Positions 23,319-32,282 of a DNA stretch of 64,000 nucleotides are shown here, piece after piece. The stretch lies in the NCBI GenBank assembly GCA_015064185.1, contig SVSS01000005.1, positions 32,599 through 96,598 of the forward strand, given 5' to 3'. The notes under the pieces were generated by a model. The model saw only the letters and a program-made list of their open reading frames with translations, was not told the DNA's origin and searched no databases. Origin of the DNA: Oscillospiraceae bacterium (GTDB lineage: Bacteria > Bacillota > Clostridia > Oscillospirales > CAG-272). The position numbers were made by a program, and so were the translations under genes. Within the stretch, counting starts at the first letter, position 1. The number at the start of each line of letters is the position of its first letter.

Positions 23319-23691
23319 GTTAGTGCCTTCAGGCACCCCCGCACGAAGTGCGAAACAGACAACCACCCGCTATGCGGGTGGGGAACAATGGGTTATACCC
23401 CTTTTGTATAGAGTGTATCGTTACATAAGGCTTCTCCTTGAGGAGAGGCTCCCGCGTAGCGGGTGGTGAGGTGTAGCCGCCATAGCGGCGTGTTCGAGTT
23501 TTGCAACGAGCCGCACAAACGCGCTTCGCGCTACACCTCATTCGTCAGCCTTCGGCTGCCACCTTCTCCTCAAGGAGAAGGCATTTTTGCAGACAGCTTT
23601 TGAAAGCAAAAGCCAGCGGCTTGAGCCGCTGGCTGGTACTATTGGGCTTTTAGCTCTAGTGCAAACCACCCGTTTGACGGGTGGTTGTGAT
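23319..23691. repeat. Dispersed ~373-bp hairpin-rich repeat, copy 1
   Basis: Nearly identical to 42318-42692. Inside it, a unit of about 160 bp (about 23424-23583) is bounded by imperfect inverted repeats, CTCCTTGAGGAG at both ends and GAGGTGTAGC/GCTACACCTC further in. Further hairpins include ACCACCCGC...GCGGGTGG. It fills the gap between the convergent ABC operon and recG and ends within one or two bases of the recG stop. It contains no credible gene. Confidence 0.9.
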
Positions 23692-25830
23692 TTAACTGAT
23701 GGTATCTCCGTCAAGCGTGAACATTTTATCAACGGTTGCACGGAGTGCGGGGTGTGCCAAAAGGTCAGGGTCGCGCTCGGCAAGTGCCTTTGCCTCGGCA
23801 AATGCTGCTTGCATCAGGCCCGTGTCGTCGCAAAGTGCGGCAAGGCGGAATTTGACACCGCCGCTTTGACGGATGGTATCGTTACCGGCACCTGACAGAA
23901 AGTCACCGGGGCCGCGCAGAGCAAGATCGCGCTCGGCAATGGCAAATCCGTCGTAGGTGGTGCGCATGGTGGCAAGGCGGCTTGCGGCAGTTGTGGTAGG
24001 ATCGCTTATGGCATCGGAAACTAAGATGCAATAGGATTTTCGCATGCCACGTCCAACGCGCCCACGCAGCTGGTGCAGCTGTGAAAGGCCAAACCGTTCT
24101 GCATTTTCCACGACCATGAGCGAGGCATTGGGTACGTTTACACCTACCTCAATGACGGTGGTGGAAACCAAAATCCGGATGTTGCCTGCTGCAAACTCCT
24201 GCATCACGTGCTCTTTATCCTTGCTTTTCATAGAGCCGTGTACAAAGCCAACCGACAGCTCGGGCAGGGCCTGTCGCAATTCCTCGGCATACTGCTTTGC
24301 CGCCTTCATTGGCGGTCTTGTGTCGGTAAGCGGTGCATATTCGCCGATCTCCGATAGCATGACCTCGTCGATTTCCGCATCGCGCTCCTCAACCGCGGGG
24401 CAAACGATATATACCTGTCCGCCCTCGCCGCAGGTCTTGCGGATAAAGCCCATAAGGCGCTCGCGGTAGCTTTCATCTACCACAAAGGTATCCACGCGTT
24501 GCCTGCCGGGGGGCATTTCATCGATGCGTGAAAGATCAAGGTCGCCCCAAAGTGCAAGGGCAAGCGAGCGGGGGATGGGCGTGGCACTCATGACCAGCAT
24601 ATGTGCATGCTCATTTTTCTCGGAGAGTATGGCGCGCTGCTTCACACCAAAGCGGTGCTGCTCATCGGTAACGATAAGCCCCGGTGCGGCAAATGCAACG
24701 CCCTCACACAGCAGTGCTTGGGTGCCGATTACAACATCAAGCCGCTTGGTGGGATCCTCGGCGGCGAGTGCTGCACGAATTTTTTTCTTTTCCGCTGCCG
24801 TTGTAGCACCAATGAGAAGTGCTGTTTTAATGCCCATTGCCTCAAAGAGCGCGGACAGATCCTCATAATGCTGACGGGCAAGGATCTCGGTAGGCGCCAT
24901 CAGCGCTGCCTGCCTGCCGCTTTGCACGGCGATCAGCATCGCGGCGGCGGCACAGATCGTTTTACCGCATCCAACGTCACCCACCACAATGCGGCTCATG
25001 GGAATATCCTTTGCCATGTCGGCGCGTATTTCATCTATGACGCGCGCTTGCGCGTTTGTTAGACGGTAGGGGAGTGCGGAAAGCAGCCTTGACAGATCTG
25101 CCCTGTCACATAGGGGCGCTCCTGCTTTTTTGGTGCTTTTTCGCGTGAGAGAAAGCCCGAGCGCGAAAACAAAGAATTCATCAAAGATCAAACGGCGCTT
25201 TGCCTTAGCAAGTGAAACATAATCGGTGGGATTATGGATGTTGCGAAGCGCAAAGCCAAGGGTGGAGAGCTTTTGCCCGATGCGGATCTCATCGGGCAGA
25301 GGATCCTCAAGCAGGGCAGCAGCCCCCAGCACCGTTGCCACGTTTCCTGCTACAAGCTTTGGTGTTAACCCTTGCGAAAGACGGTATACGGGCAAGAGAT
25401 CCGGTAGGGGCGTATCCTCACTGTAGGGCTCGCTTTCAGGCGAGGTCATGACATAATTTTTTCGCTTTTTTTGCACCTTGCCCCAAAAACGGAAGGTGGA
25501 GCCGAGCACAAAGCGGTTCTTTAAATAATCTTGATTAAAGAAGGTGATCTCACAAACGCCGCTTTCATCAAAGGCGCGGAACTTCAGAAGCGACATTCTG
25601 CCGCGGATGCGTGCGGATTTTGGCTCTGTGCCAACGGTCAAAACCACTGCGGTGCGACAATCCTCGGGGGCATCGGCAAGCAAATGCACATCGCCGCGAT
25701 TTTCGTAAGAGCGCGGAAAATGATACAGGAGATCGCCAAGCGTGCGCAGTCCAAGCTTTTCATAAGCGGCAATTTTGGCGGGGCCCACCCCGTGCAGTGT
25801 GCCGAGCTTATCCGTAAAATGTGCGGCCAT
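23692..25830 (-). CDS. recG: ATP-dependent DNA helicase RecG
   Basis: A 712-residue helicase. The N-terminal wedge/OB domain has LHGVGPAKIAAYEKLGL and later KVQKKRKNYVMTSPE. Helicase motifs are GDVGCGKT (Walker A, about 285), VTDEQHRFGVKQR, VMSATPIPRSLALALWGDLD and LSQLHQLRGRVGRG. RecG drives branch migration and reversal of stalled forks. The start at 25830 follows AAAGGAGG at 5 bases; a start 30 bases upstream lacks this. It is monocistronic, and its 3' end abuts repeat copy 1. In many Firmicutes recG sits near DegV/Dak genes; a degV gene lies about 1.1 kb away. Confidence 0.96.
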   Translation of the reverse strand: MAAHFTDKLGTLHGVGPAKIAAYEKLGLRTLGDLLYHFPRSYENRGDVHLLADAPEDCRTAVVLTVGTEPKSARIRGRMSLLKFRAFDESGVCEITFFNQDYLKNRFVLGSTFRFWGKVQKKRKNYVMTSPESEPYSEDTPLPDLLPVYRLSQGLTPKLVAGNVATVLGAAALLEDPLPDEIRIGQKLSTLGFALRNIHNPTDYVSLAKAKRRLIFDEFFVFALGLSLTRKSTKKAGAPLCDRADLSRLLSALPYRLTNAQARVIDEIRADMAKDIPMSRIVVGDVGCGKTICAAAAMLIAVQSGRQAALMAPTEILARQHYEDLSALFEAMGIKTALLIGATTAAEKKKIRAALAAEDPTKRLDVVIGTQALLCEGVAFAAPGLIVTDEQHRFGVKQRAILSEKNEHAHMLVMSATPIPRSLALALWGDLDLSRIDEMPPGRQRVDTFVVDESYRERLMGFIRKTCGEGGQVYIVCPAVEERDAEIDEVMLSEIGEYAPLTDTRPPMKAAKQYAEELRQALPELSVGFVHGSMKSKDKEHVMQEFAAGNIRILVSTTVIEVGVNVPNASLMVVENAERFGLSQLHQLRGRVGRGMRKSYCILVSDAISDPTTTAASRLATMRTTYDGFAIAERDLALRGPGDFLSGAGNDTIRQSGGVKFRLAALCDDTGLMQAAFAEAKALAERDPDLLAHPALRATVDKMFTLDGDTIS

Positions 25831-25929
25831 CACGATACCTCCTTTGTGTGTCATTGGCATTATTATAGCAAAACGAGCAAAAGCTTGTCAAGAAAATCGG
25901 AAAAAATCAGTGCTTTGCCTTGTTAATAC

Positions 25930-25958
25930 TTGACATACGATAAAAAATACGCTATAAT
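25930..25958 (+). promoter_or_regulatory. Promoter of the LRR lipoprotein gene
   Basis: TTGACA and TATAAT with a 17-bp spacer, a perfect consensus. Confidence 0.85.
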
Positions 25959-26009
25959 AATAACATATAAAATACGGCAGTGCTCCGTGTCAAAGAGGAG
26001 AATCGAAAC

Positions 26010-26825
26010 ATGAAAAAAATTTTTGCAATCCTTCTTGCGCTTTTGTTGGTGTGCTCTTTTGTGGCATGCTCGGATGAGGAAGTTGAAAAAGAAGATGGAA
26101 CAAACCTTACCGTTACCGATACAGAACATCATTACAACGCGGGCGGTACATATAACGATCGCTTTGTATACGAGATCATCAACGGCAATCAGGTTGCCAT
26201 CGTTGGCTTTGAGTCTGATTATACGCCTCACGATGTGGTTATTCCCGCCACGATTGAGAACTGCCCTGTAGTAGAGATCTCGGATGCAGCCTTCTACCAC
26301 TGCAGCCAGCTTAAAACGATTACCGTTCCCATCACCGTTACTAAGATCGGTAAGATGGCATTTGCGGGCTGTGTACAGCTCACTGCTGTAAAGTATGTTG
26401 ACAATACGGCAAGCAGCATTAGGACTATTGATGAGTATGCCTTTGCATACTGTGAAAGCCTTTCGAGCATCACGCTCCCCGATACGCTGACCGTGCTTGG
26501 TGAGGGTGCATTCTTCCAGTGCAAGGCATTGCCTTCGATCGATATTCCCGCAGTGGTACGCGATGCAGGCGGTAATGTACAAAGCGGCGTTGTAACTATT
26601 TCCGATATGGCATTTATGGGCTGTGAGAGCCTGACTACCGTTACCGGCGGTGAGGGTGTTGAAACGATCGGCAATTATGCTTTCCGCGGATGCGCTGAGC
26701 TCGCCTCGGTTTCGCTTTCCGCTGTGCTGACTGAGATCGGCGATTATGCTTTCTCCGGCTGCACGGCACTTACCCAGCCTACACTTGGCGAGGGTGTAAC
26801 TGTTGGCGAATATGCTTTTGAATAA
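26010..26825 (+). CDS. Lipoprotein with BspA-type leucine-rich repeats (LRR_5)
   Basis: A 271-residue exported lipoprotein: a signal helix ends in lipobox FVAC (about residue 20), followed by an acidic linker. From about residue 65 it holds five or six BspA-like repeats with the pattern IP.T.....V..I...AF..C..L..I.LP, for example AFYHCSQLKTITVP, AFAGCVQLTAV, AFAYCESLSSITLP, AFRGCAELASVSL and AFSGCTALTQP. Such repeats form surface solenoids seen in gut commensals and some protozoa, often in adhesion. GAGGAG precedes the start. It is monocistronic, with a perfect promoter and a strong terminator. The ligand is unknown. Confidence 0.9.
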   Translation: MKKIFAILLALLLVCSFVACSDEEVEKEDGTNLTVTDTEHHYNAGGTYNDRFVYEIINGNQVAIVGFESDYTPHDVVIPATIENCPVVEISDAAFYHCSQLKTITVPITVTKIGKMAFAGCVQLTAVKYVDNTASSIRTIDEYAFAYCESLSSITLPDTLTVLGEGAFFQCKALPSIDIPAVVRDAGGNVQSGVVTISDMAFMGCESLTTVTGGEGVETIGNYAFRGCAELASVSLSAVLTEIGDYAFSGCTALTQPTLGEGVTVGEYAFE

Positions 26826-26839
26826 AATATATTCAGTTT

Positions 26840-26876
26840 AAAACACCCGCAGGTGCTTTGCACCTGCGGGTGTTTT
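26840..26876 (+). terminator. Terminator of the LRR lipoprotein gene
   Basis: AAAACACCCGCAGGTG pairs with CACCTGCGGGTGTTTT. Confidence 0.9.
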
Positions 26877-26909
26877 GTCACACGGTGTATGTAATGGTAT
26901 GACGCACCC

Positions 26910-26938
26910 TTGACTAAAGGAAGGGTTTGAGGTATAAT
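26910..26938 (+). promoter_or_regulatory. Promoter of degV
   Basis: TTGACT and TATAAT with a 17-bp spacer, about 32 bp before the start codon. Confidence 0.8.
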
Positions 26939-26970
26939 ATAAGTAATGGAAAATATAAACGGAGGATAGC

Positions 26971-27807
26971 ATGAACTTTAAAATCGTATCGGATAGTTCA
27001 TCCAACATACTGTCTTTTGCAGGTGTTCCATATACTGCCGTTCCCCTTAAGATTATTACAAACGAGAGGGAATATGTTGACGATGCCACGCTTGATGTGG
27101 CAGGCATGGTAAAGGATCTGCGAACGGTAAAGGGGCGCACAGGTACCTCTTGCCCCAATATTTATGAATGGAAAACCGCCATGGCGGATGCTGACGCTGT
27201 TTTTGCCATTACCATGACAAGCAATTTGTCGGGCACGCATGCCGCCGCATTGCAGGCAAAGGCAGAGCTTCTTGCTGAATGCCCCGAAAAGAAGATCTGT
27301 GTGCTTGATAGCCTTTCAACAGGGCCTGAGATGCAGTTGGTAATCGAAAAATTGGCGGCGCTCATTTCCTCGGGTAAAAGCTTTGAGGCGATCGAATGTG
27401 AGATCCGTGAGTATATGACGCATACCCATTTGATCTTTTGCCTGGAATCGCTTACTAATCTTGCTAGAAACGGGCGTGTGAATCCTGTGGTGGCAAAGGT
27501 TGCAGGGGTGCTTGGCATCCGTGTGGTGGGTGTTGCTTCAGAGCAGGGTACGCTTGAGCTGCTTCATAAGCCGCGTGGCGGGGAAAAGGCGCTCTCTTGC
27601 ATTCTTGATGTGATGAAGCGATACGGCTACCGTGGGGGCGCTGTGCGCTTGGCGCATTGCAACAACGAGGTTTCCGCTACTAAGCTTGCCGCCAAGATAA
27701 GAGCCATATATCCCGCGGCAGAAATTAAGATCATTCCCACAACTGCCCTTTGCAGCTTTTATGCCGAAGAGGGCGGTCTTATGATTGGATACGAGGATAT
27801 AAAATAA
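26971..27807 (+). CDS. DegV family fatty-acid-binding protein
   Basis: A 278-residue cytosolic protein with the two-domain DegV fold. IVSDSSSNI at the N-terminus, TSCPN near residue 58, TSNLSGTHAAAL near 88 and LDSLSTGPE near 112 line the lipid head-group pocket in this family. Known members are FakB proteins, which hold a fatty acid for phosphorylation by FakA; no fakA is present here. GGAGGATAGC precedes the start. It is monocistronic with its own promoter and shares a 3' hairpin with the convergent DHHW gene. Family assignment is firm; lipid specificity is not known. Confidence 0.92.
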   Translation: MNFKIVSDSSSNILSFAGVPYTAVPLKIITNEREYVDDATLDVAGMVKDLRTVKGRTGTSCPNIYEWKTAMADADAVFAITMTSNLSGTHAAALQAKAELLAECPEKKICVLDSLSTGPEMQLVIEKLAALISSGKSFEAIECEIREYMTHTHLIFCLESLTNLARNGRVNPVVAKVAGVLGIRVVGVASEQGTLELLHKPRGGEKALSCILDVMKRYGYRGGAVRLAHCNNEVSATKLAAKIRAIYPAAEIKIIPTTALCSFYAEEGGLMIGYEDIK

Positions 27808-27810
27808 ATC

Positions 27811-27862
27811 AAAAGGTGTTGCGTGTTACCGCTTACGATAAGGTACACGCAGCGCCCTTTTT
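27811..27862. terminator. Bidirectional terminator between degV and the DHHW gene
   Basis: An imperfect long hairpin (AAAGGTGTTGCGTGT.ACC against GGTACACGCAGCGCCCTTT) with flanking A and T runs. Confidence 0.65.
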
Positions 27863-28967
27863 ATATATTTTCAAGCATTGCCACCTCTGTGAGCGTTTGC
27901 ATGCCGCATAGCAGCAGGGTGCGGTCTGCCTCCTTTATATAATCGGAAACGTTTACGGTGGTATAGCGTGGGTCAATGGCAATGATGCGATAGTGACGGG
28001 CGAGAAACGGGATCACGGCATTTGCAAAGCTATCCTTTATGATAAGCAGTGTGGGGCGGGTATCGTTTTCGCCCGCTGTGATCTCTGTAATGCCGTTGTT
28101 ACCGCCAAGGAAAACAGCATAGCCATCCCTTGTCGATAGCCTTGAAAAATCGTATAATCCTGTAAACGTAGCAGGATTTCCGTCTTTTGTAACAAGGAGT
28201 GCCTCATCGCCCGTATAGCGCCAAAGCTCTATTTTATCGGGGGCGACATTGAGCAGACCTGCCGCGGCATCTGTTGTACCCCAAAAGGAGCCGCTTACGG
28301 CTTCCCTTGAAAAATCCGTTTCCCGGTAAGGCGTTAGCCCCAACCGTGTGGCAATCGCCCTGTATGCGGCAAAGGCGCCTGCGGTGCTCCAGTGGTGGTC
28401 GGTGCGGTACCATTGCGCATCCTCGGTAATGTGATCGAGCAGCAGTGCTTGCGGCAGCTTTTCGCTTAGCTTTCTGTAAGGCACATTGCTTTCGCTTTGC
28501 CGATAGAGGTAGGGGAGTACATCGTTGCGTGCATCGATACGGCGGGGGGCTATGGCAATCGTGAGATCGGTTCCCGCTTCCTTTGCTTTGGCGTTTAATG
28601 CGGCGATCGCATTTAGATTTTTTTGATAGATGCGCTCGTTTACTGTAAGACGCTTTGTAAGGCTCCCGTCGCGGCAGAGCAATACGTTGCTTACCTCGCA
28701 CTTGCCGAGCGCCACCTCGGTCGCGGCGTGTACCCCACGCATCAAGCGCCGTCCTACCATGCGCTCCGCGGCATAGTGCTCCCACGCGGCGGTGTAAGAG
28801 CCATCCCGCAGTGCCACCATTGAAAATTGGGGTTTTTCGGCAAGCAGGCGGTTTTCCGCTTCTGAGAAGCGCGCTGTAGGAAAAAACAGCAGCGATAAGC
28901 CGCCGCAAAAAAGAAGCGTGCCCGCGAAAAGCAGTAGCACCGTATCTTTTTTAGTTGATTTTTTCAT
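27861..28967 (-). CDS. DHHW-motif SGNH-like exported protein
   Basis: A 368-residue protein with an N-terminal membrane anchor (about 8-28). SEAENRLLAEKPQF (about 36-50) and the late YRTDHHWS (about 190) define the DHHW family, related to the AlgX/AlgJ SGNH-like proteins that take part in exopolysaccharide O-acetylation or export. A catalytic-type Ser lies in LLIIKDSFANAV near the C-terminus. Relatives usually pair with an MBOAT acyltransferase, which is absent here. The start at 28967 is chosen because GGCGG lies 8 bases upstream; ATG at 28973 and GTG at 28976 are alternatives. The extracytoplasmic location is predicted, not proved. Confidence 0.8.
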   Translation of the reverse strand: MKKSTKKDTVLLLFAGTLLFCGGLSLLFFPTARFSEAENRLLAEKPQFSMVALRDGSYTAAWEHYAAERMVGRRLMRGVHAATEVALGKCEVSNVLLCRDGSLTKRLTVNERIYQKNLNAIAALNAKAKEAGTDLTIAIAPRRIDARNDVLPYLYRQSESNVPYRKLSEKLPQALLLDHITEDAQWYRTDHHWSTAGAFAAYRAIATRLGLTPYRETDFSREAVSGSFWGTTDAAAGLLNVAPDKIELWRYTGDEALLVTKDGNPATFTGLYDFSRLSTRDGYAVFLGGNNGITEITAGENDTRPTLLIIKDSFANAVIPFLARHYRIIAIDPRYTTVNVSDYIKEADRTLLLCGMQTLTEVAMLENI

Positions 28968-29094
28968 ACCCATCACCGCCTTTTTCTTTATTTTTTGCTT
29001 GCAGGTGCGTTATATGAGTGAAAAATTAAGCCAATGCGCACAATGTATTTTTCTTTAAATTGTTTTAAAGGTTTTCGGGAGAGGAAAATGAATT

Positions 29095-29116
29095 GTTTTT
29101 CACAACTGTGAAAAAC
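29095..29116. promoter_or_regulatory. Perfect 22-bp palindrome, possible operator
   Basis: GTTTTTCACA-AC-TGTGAAAAAC lies between the pnp terminator and the DHHW gene, about 130 bp upstream of the latter. Its symmetry and AT-rich arms suit a dimeric repressor or activator; no regulator is assigned. Confidence 0.4.
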
Positions 29117-29119
29117 AAG

Positions 29120-29158
29120 AAAAAGGAGAACCCCTTTGCAAAGGGGTTCTCCTTTTTT
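29120..29158 (-). terminator. Terminator of pnp
   Basis: AAAAAGGAGAACCCCTTT pairs with AAAGGGGTTCTCCTTTTT, about 20 bp behind the pnp stop. Confidence 0.9.
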
Positions 29159-29177
29159 ATAGATCATTGAATTCCAA

Positions 29178-31301
29178 TCAGTCAAGAGCGTCCTTGATGG
29201 AGAATTCCATGCGGTTCTTCTTTTGATCGAAGCCCATGTATTTTACCTTAACGGTGTCACCCATCTTCAGTACGTCCTCAACCTTATCAATGCGGGTCTT
29301 GGCGATCTTGGAAATGTGCACCATGCACTCCTTGCCGGGCAGATATTCTACAAAGCAACCAAACTCCTTGATGCCGGTTACCTTGCCGGTAAATACTGCA
29401 CCAACCTCGGGGTCGTATGCGATAGCGGCAATGGCAGCGCGAGCCTTATCAGCGCTTTCGCCGTTGATGGCTGCGATGCGGATCGTGCCGTCGTCGTCGA
29501 TGTCGATCTTAGCACCGGATTCAGCGGTGATCTTCTGAATCACAGACCCACCCTTGCCAATAACCTCGCGGATCTTGTCGGGGTCGATCTTCATGGTGGT
29601 CATCTTGGGTGCGTACTTGGAAACCTCGGTGCGAGGACCGGGAATTGCCTTAAGAATTACCTCATCAATGATATAATCGCGACCCTTGTGCGTCATAGCA
29701 AGTGCTGCCTTAATGATCTCGGGCGTAAGGCCGTCAACCTTGAGGTCCATCTGAATGGAAGTGATACCCTTGTGCGTGCCTGCTACCTTAAAGTCCATAT
29801 CGCCGTAGAAGTCCTCAAGACCCTGAATGTCCATCATAACGTCCCAAGAGCCATCCTCAGCGGTAATCAGGCCGCAGGAGATACCTGCAACAGGAGCCTT
29901 GATCGGCACACCTGCATCCATCAGAGCAAGGGTGGAGCCGCACACAGAGCCCTGCGAGGTGGAGCCGTTGGAGGAAACCACGTCGGAAACAAGGCGAATG
30001 GCGTAGGGGAACTCCTCCTCAGAGGGGAGAACGGGAACAAGAGATCTTTCTGCAAGCGCGCCGTGACCGATCTCGCGACGGCCGGGGCTACGGGAGGATT
30101 TTGCTTCACCCGTAGAGAAGCCGGGCATGTTGTAGTGGTGCATATAGCGCTTGCTGGTTTCGCTGTCGATACCGTCAAGCATCTGAGCTTCGCCAAGCGT
30201 GCCAAGCGTTGCGGCGGTCATAACCTGCGTCTGACCGCGGGTAAAGAGGCCCGAGCCGTGTACACGGGGCAGGAGTCCTACCTCGGCGCCAAGAGGACGG
30301 ATCTCGTCCATGCGGCGGCCGTCAACACGCTTTTTGTCAACAAGCAGCCAGCGGCGCACGATCTTTTTCTGCATCTTATAGAGCAGCTCCTCCATCATGC
30401 CGGAAAGCCCCTCGTATTTCTCGGAGAACTTTTCTACAATGGCATCGTAAATGGGAGCAATGCGTGCATCACGTACATTCTTGTCGTCGGTGTCAAGCGC
30501 AACCATAAGGTCCTTTTCACAGAAGGCAAAGATCTCATCGAACATGTTGTGATCAAGCTCGCAGGAGGGGTACTCAAACTTGGGCTTACCGATCTCATCG
30601 ATAATGGCATTGATAAATACGAGCAGATCCTTGATCTCGCGGTGTGCAAGCATGATCGCATCGTACATGGTGTCATCGTCAACCTGGTTTGCACCGGCCT
30701 CGATCATAACCACCTTTTTCATGGATGCCGCAACGGTGAGCTGAAGGTCGCTTACCTTCTGCTGCTCCTCGGTGGGGTTGATCACAAGCTTGCCGTCGAT
30801 CAGACCTACGTGAACGCCGCCGATCGGACCGTTCCACGGAATATCGGAAATGGAAAGTGCGATAGAAGCACCGATCATAGCGGTTACCTCGGGTGCGCAC
30901 TCGGGATCAACAGACATAACGGTCAGGGTCAGCGCAACGTCGTTGCGAAGATCCTTGGGGAACAGGGGACGAATGGGACGGTCGATCACACGGGCCGTCA
31001 GAACCGCCTTTTCGGAAGGCTTGCCCTCACGCTTGAGGTAGCCGCCGGGGATCTTACCTGCTGCGTACATTCTCTCCTCGTAGTCAACAGAGAGGGGCAG
31101 AAAATCGATACCGTCACGGGGACGAACCGATGCGGTAGCACAGCAAAGAATTGCGGTTTCACCGTAACGAACCAGGCACGAGCCGTTTGCAAGGCCTGCC
31201 AGCTTGCCGGTTTCTACCACCAGCGGGCGACCTGCCAGCGTGTAGCGGAAGGTCTTGTAATTTTTGAACACCATAGGGGTGCTCACTGCATTTTCGGACA
31301 T
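29178..31301 (-). CDS. pnp: Polyribonucleotide nucleotidyltransferase (PNPase)
   Basis: A 707-residue enzyme with the full PNPase order: first RNase PH domain (DYEERMYAAGKIPGGYLKRE around 75-95), helical linker, second RNase PH domain (SNGSTSQGSVCGSTLALMDAG around 440), KH domain (IREVIGKGGSVIQKITAE around 575) and S1 domain (VGAVFTGKVTGIKEFGCFVE around 640). It degrades RNA 3' to 5' with phosphate. CGGAGG precedes the start. It lies directly downstream of rpsO, the classical rpsO-pnp order, and has a long stem-loop in its leader (31340-31391) that may take part in autoregulation. Confidence 0.97.
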   Translation of the reverse strand: MSENAVSTPMVFKNYKTFRYTLAGRPLVVETGKLAGLANGSCLVRYGETAILCCATASVRPRDGIDFLPLSVDYEERMYAAGKIPGGYLKREGKPSEKAVLTARVIDRPIRPLFPKDLRNDVALTLTVMSVDPECAPEVTAMIGASIALSISDIPWNGPIGGVHVGLIDGKLVINPTEEQQKVSDLQLTVAASMKKVVMIEAGANQVDDDTMYDAIMLAHREIKDLLVFINAIIDEIGKPKFEYPSCELDHNMFDEIFAFCEKDLMVALDTDDKNVRDARIAPIYDAIVEKFSEKYEGLSGMMEELLYKMQKKIVRRWLLVDKKRVDGRRMDEIRPLGAEVGLLPRVHGSGLFTRGQTQVMTAATLGTLGEAQMLDGIDSETSKRYMHHYNMPGFSTGEAKSSRSPGRREIGHGALAERSLVPVLPSEEEFPYAIRLVSDVVSSNGSTSQGSVCGSTLALMDAGVPIKAPVAGISCGLITAEDGSWDVMMDIQGLEDFYGDMDFKVAGTHKGITSIQMDLKVDGLTPEIIKAALAMTHKGRDYIIDEVILKAIPGPRTEVSKYAPKMTTMKIDPDKIREVIGKGGSVIQKITAESGAKIDIDDDGTIRIAAINGESADKARAAIAAIAYDPEVGAVFTGKVTGIKEFGCFVEYLPGKECMVHISKIAKTRIDKVEDVLKMGDTVKVKYMGFDQKKNRMEFSIKDALD

Positions 31302-31339
31302 GTTTTATTCCTCCGTTATTATATTTTCGCCTGCAGGGG

Positions 31340-31391
31340 TTTAACAATTAGCTACACGTCCGAGCGTTCGGGCGCATAGCTAACTGTTAAA
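31340..31391 (-). promoter_or_regulatory. Long stem-loop in the pnp leader
   Basis: Arms TTTAACAATTAGCTA (31340-31354) and TAGCTAACTGTTAAA (31377-31391) pair over 15 bp with one mismatch, enclosing a small CCGA/TCGG hairpin. It ends about 30 bases upstream of the pnp ribosome site. In E. coli a double-stranded pnp leader is the RNase III target for PNPase autoregulation; the same role here is inference. Confidence 0.6.
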
Positions 31392-31430
31392 ACGCTCCGC
31401 AGGGGAATTCCTTTTTTAGAAAAGCGCAAA

Positions 31431-31471
31431 CGGGAGCGCGGAGTGAGGCATAACCCCACTCCTCACTCCCG
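31431..31471 (-). terminator. Hairpin behind rpsO
   Basis: GGAGTGAGG pairs with CCTCACTCC, extended by CGGGAG/CTCCCG, just after the rpsO stop. The following T-run is interrupted (TTTGCGCTTTT), so it may be a weak terminator that allows readthrough into pnp. Confidence 0.5.
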
Positions 31472-31477
31472 CAAAGA

Positions 31478-31744
31478 TTACTTTCTCAGGTTCAGCTTCT
31501 CGATGATCGCGCGGTAACGCTCGATATCGTTCTTCTGAAGGTAACCGAGAAGGTTTCTTCTGTGACCGATCATTTTCAACATGCCGCGGCGGCTGTGGTG
31601 GTCCTTGTGGTTAGCCTTGAGGTGCTCGGTAAGAGCGTTGATGCGATGCGTAAGGATCGCGATCTGAACCTCGGGAGAACCGGTATCACCCTCGTGCGTG
31701 GCGTATTGTGCGATAATGGCCTGCTTTTCGTCTTGCTTCAACAT
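31478..31744 (-). CDS. rpsO: 30S ribosomal protein S15
   Basis: An 88-residue protein, one short of the common length. [23 protein letters not shown] and a following [18 protein letters not shown] are diagnostic of S15, which binds 16S rRNA helices 20-22 and nucleates the platform. The start at 31744 follows GAAAGGTG; the upstream codons in the same frame are leader. It is transcribed from 31850-31878 and precedes pnp. Confidence 0.97.
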   Translation of the reverse strand: MLKQDEKQAIIAQYATHEGDTGSPEVQIAILTHRINALTEHLKANHKDHHSRRGMLKMIGHRRNLLGYLQKNDIERYRAIIEKLNLRK

Positions 31745-31849
31745 GGTATTTTCACCTTTCTTTTTATTACAGCGCCAGCCCAGGGGCAGGTTGGTGAATG
31801 CCGCGTTTGCGGCTGTGTCCTGCGACCGAGAAAGCGTCATGCGGAAAGT

Positions 31850-31878
31850 ATTATACCATAGTCTTACTTTTTTGTAAA
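31850..31878 (-). promoter_or_regulatory. Promoter of rpsO
   Basis: TTTACA and TATAAT on the minus strand with a 17-bp spacer. The leader is about 100 nt and GC-rich, as expected if S15 regulates its own mRNA. Confidence 0.8.
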
Positions 31879-31915
31879 GAGTTTTTTGAAAAAACTTTTA
31901 AAAATAATATAATAT

Positions 31916-32281
31916 TTATTTTTTTGGAGATTTGTGCGTTGAAAAAAGCCCCATGCCACCTGTCAGGATCAGCATGATCCCAAACATGCGGCGCAAAAGC
32001 ACCTGTGGCAAAACCGAGGCAAGCGCCACACCGAGAAGGCTGCCCCCGATACCGGTAATCAGCAAAAAGGGAAGTGATTGCCACAATAACGGTGTGCGAA
32101 ATACGTGAACGGCAAGTGCCGCGCCCGAAGAAAAAATGAAAAAGATCAGGTTGATGCCTTGCGCGGTCATTTGGGGGACGTGCTCCGCTATAGTCAGCCA
32201 CGTGACAAGCAATCCCGCGCTTCCCACACCAAGCCCCGAGAGAATTGCCACCAAAAAGGTTATAATAACAGTGATCCACAT
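31916..32281 (-). CDS. Half-size TauE/SafE (TSUP) family membrane protein, second of a pair
   Basis: A 121-residue protein with three to four hydrophobic helices. ILSGLGVGSAGLLVTWLT near the N-terminus and GGSLLGVALASVLPQVLLRRMFG near 80-100 match one repeat unit of the TSUP family, whose full-length members (about 250 residues, e.g. TauE) export sulfite or sulfonates. Its start is one base after the stop of the other half (TGATATG), so the two are coupled and presumably assemble as a heterodimer. The substrate is not known. Confidence 0.8.
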   Translation of the reverse strand: MWITVIITFLVAILSGLGVGSAGLLVTWLTIAEHVPQMTAQGINLIFFIFSSGAALAVHVFRTPLLWQSLPFLLITGIGGSLLGVALASVLPQVLLRRMFGIMLILTGGMGLFSTHKSPKK

Positions 32282-32282
32282 A

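Noticed and set aside
31478..31840. A longer rpsO start at 31840
   Set aside because: The extra 32 codons lie in the mRNA leader, and the Met at 31744 has the ribosome site and matches S15 length.
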